A stretch of 64,000 nucleotides of DNA, taken from a virus. The notes below the pieces were generated by a model, which was given only the letters and a program-made list of their open reading frames with translations, had not been told where the DNA came from and did not search any database. This document shows, one piece after another, positions 63,265 through 64,000 of the stretch (within the stretch, counting starts at the first letter, position 1; each line of letters begins with the position of its first letter). Where the stretch lies: the IMG/VR virus record IMGVR_UViG_3300019360_000008, positions 1-64,000 of that record. One strand, 5' to 3'. Made by a program: the position numbers and the translations under genes.

Positions 63265-64000
63265 GTATTGATATTTTCAATCAAGCGATGTCTTACCTCC
63301 CGGCGGCATTGCACAAGATGGGATACCAGACCCTACGGCCTGGTCAGGATCGGGTGGTGCTCAATCTGTTTGCCGGCAAGTCGGTATTTTGCATTTTACC
63401 CACCGGTCAGGGTAAGTCTGCTTGCTACATTATACCCACTATTTGCCTCAATTACCGAACTCTCATTTTTTCGCCCTTGATCTCGTTGATGCAAGATCAG
63501 GTCGAGGCACTGTGGCGTCTTGGCCTCAAGGCCGGACAGATCAGCAGTGGCCAGAGTGATGCTGAGAATCAGGCCGTCATAACCCAATGGATGTCAGGGC
63601 AGCTGCAGTTCTTGCTGGTGGCACCTGAACGTATCGATAACGCTCAGTTCAGGCTGGCGATCGGTCACGTTCGTCCGGATATGGTGGTCATTGACGAAGC
63701 TCACTGCTGCAGCCAGTGGGCGGATTCCTTCCGGCCGCACTACGCCCGCTTGGGTGAGTTCTGCAAGCTGGCGCGGCCCAAGAGCCTTCTGCTCCTGACG
63801 GCTACGGCCACCGATGACGTCGAACAAGATGTACGACGTATCCTGTGTGCTGAAGCGGCCGAGCGGGTGATTTACTATCCCAAGAGACGCAACCTTCTGC
63901 TCACAAGTCGTCCTTACACGGGCGATCCCGAACTGCTGCAGTTTGTCAACAACATCGATGGTTCGGTAATCGTATACTGTTCGACCGTGAAGCGCACCGA
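63261..64000 (+). CDS. recQ: RecQ-like helicase (5' part, runs off window)
   Basis: 246 codons are visible; the gene continues past the right edge. It is a superfamily 2, RecQ-type 3'-5' DNA helicase: motif 0 LRPGQDRVVLNLF, motif I LPTGQGKSACY (Lys52), Ia SPLISLMQDQV, motif II DEAHCCSQW (Asp145-His148, with the RecQ-specific aromatic loop CCSQWADSFRPHY) and motif III LTATATDD. It starts by ATGA overlap with the gene before. RecQ would process ends and forks together with RecA and the SF2 helicase. Confidence 0.88.
   Translation, partial: MSIDIFNQAMSYLPAALHKMGYQTLRPGQDRVVLNLFAGKSVFCILPTGQGKSACYIIPTICLNYRTLIFSPLISLMQDQVEALWRLGLKAGQISSGQSDAENQAVITQWMSGQLQFLLVAPERIDNAQFRLAIGHVRPDMVVIDEAHCCSQWADSFRPHYARLGEFCKLARPKSLLLLTATATDDVEQDVRRILCAEAAERVIYYPKRRNLLLTSRPYTGDPELLQFVNNIDGSVIVYCSTVKRT

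Overview
The window is a stretch of a large double-stranded DNA tailed phage with a contractile tail (myovirus type), mid-range in GC and almost wholly coding. The evidence is a baseplate gene set in tail-module order (spike, hub, gp25-like and gp6/J-like wedges), a tape-measure gene preceded by an overlapping tail-chaperone pair, a large terminase subunit, and a self-sufficient replication/recombination set (family A polymerase, DnaB-type helicase, TOPRIM primase, NAD ligase, RNase H, SbcCD, RecA, UvsW-like and RecQ-like helicases). No rRNA, plasmid or bacterial housekeeping operon is seen. The host cannot be named.

Layout. 1-11047: spike, tail-chaperone pair with a probable -1 frameshift, tape measure, two uncharacterised virion proteins, hub. 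11052-11860: a sigma-70-like factor with its own promoter, embedded between hub and wedge genes. 11870-23907: wedge proteins, a 1634-residue fibre-like protein built of about twenty Gly-rich beta repeats, and an HNH endonuclease inserted beside it. 23865-26312 (minus strand): an 815-residue protein of unknown function, possibly a degenerate primase-helicase. 26344-31584: accessory region with small membrane peptides built of repeated DNA, a membrane-anchored trypsin-like protease, and unknown small genes. 31553-34660 (minus): TerL with a full LAGLIDADG intein in its P-loop. 34694-36465: small genes including a tandem duplication that left a 5' remnant of RNase H. 36462-46544: ligase, a thymidylate-synthase-fold protein lacking its catalytic cysteine, SbcD, SbcC and an SF2 helicase. 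46551-49176: a tRNA-like element, small acidic genes and a DUF932 protein. 49192-64000: replisome and recombination core ending in a RecQ-like helicase that runs off the window.

Expression. Most start codons have no Shine-Dalgarno sequence. Genes are packed with ATGA or TAATG overlaps. Several transcription units start at promoter-like sites (TTGACA-like, 17 nt, TATAAT-like) whose -10 box lies only 5 to 8 nt before the ATG, so the mRNAs would be leaderless or nearly so. This pattern is known from hosts rich in leaderless mRNAs (Deinococcota, Actinomycetota), which makes such a host plausible but unproven. Clear hairpins separate some units (after sbcC, after the DUF932 gene, after the protease, between the ssDNA-binding candidate and recA).

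How the genes work together. The tail-module products would build the baseplate, spike, fibres and tail tube length control. The replisome genes (helicase, unknown 559-residue protein, primase, polymerase, ssDNA-binding candidate, RecA) form one tight cluster. SbcCD, RecA, the SF2 helicase and RecQ would support recombination-dependent replication, and RNase H with ligase would mature lagging strands. TerL would package the product. The sigma-like factor is a candidate late-gene regulator.
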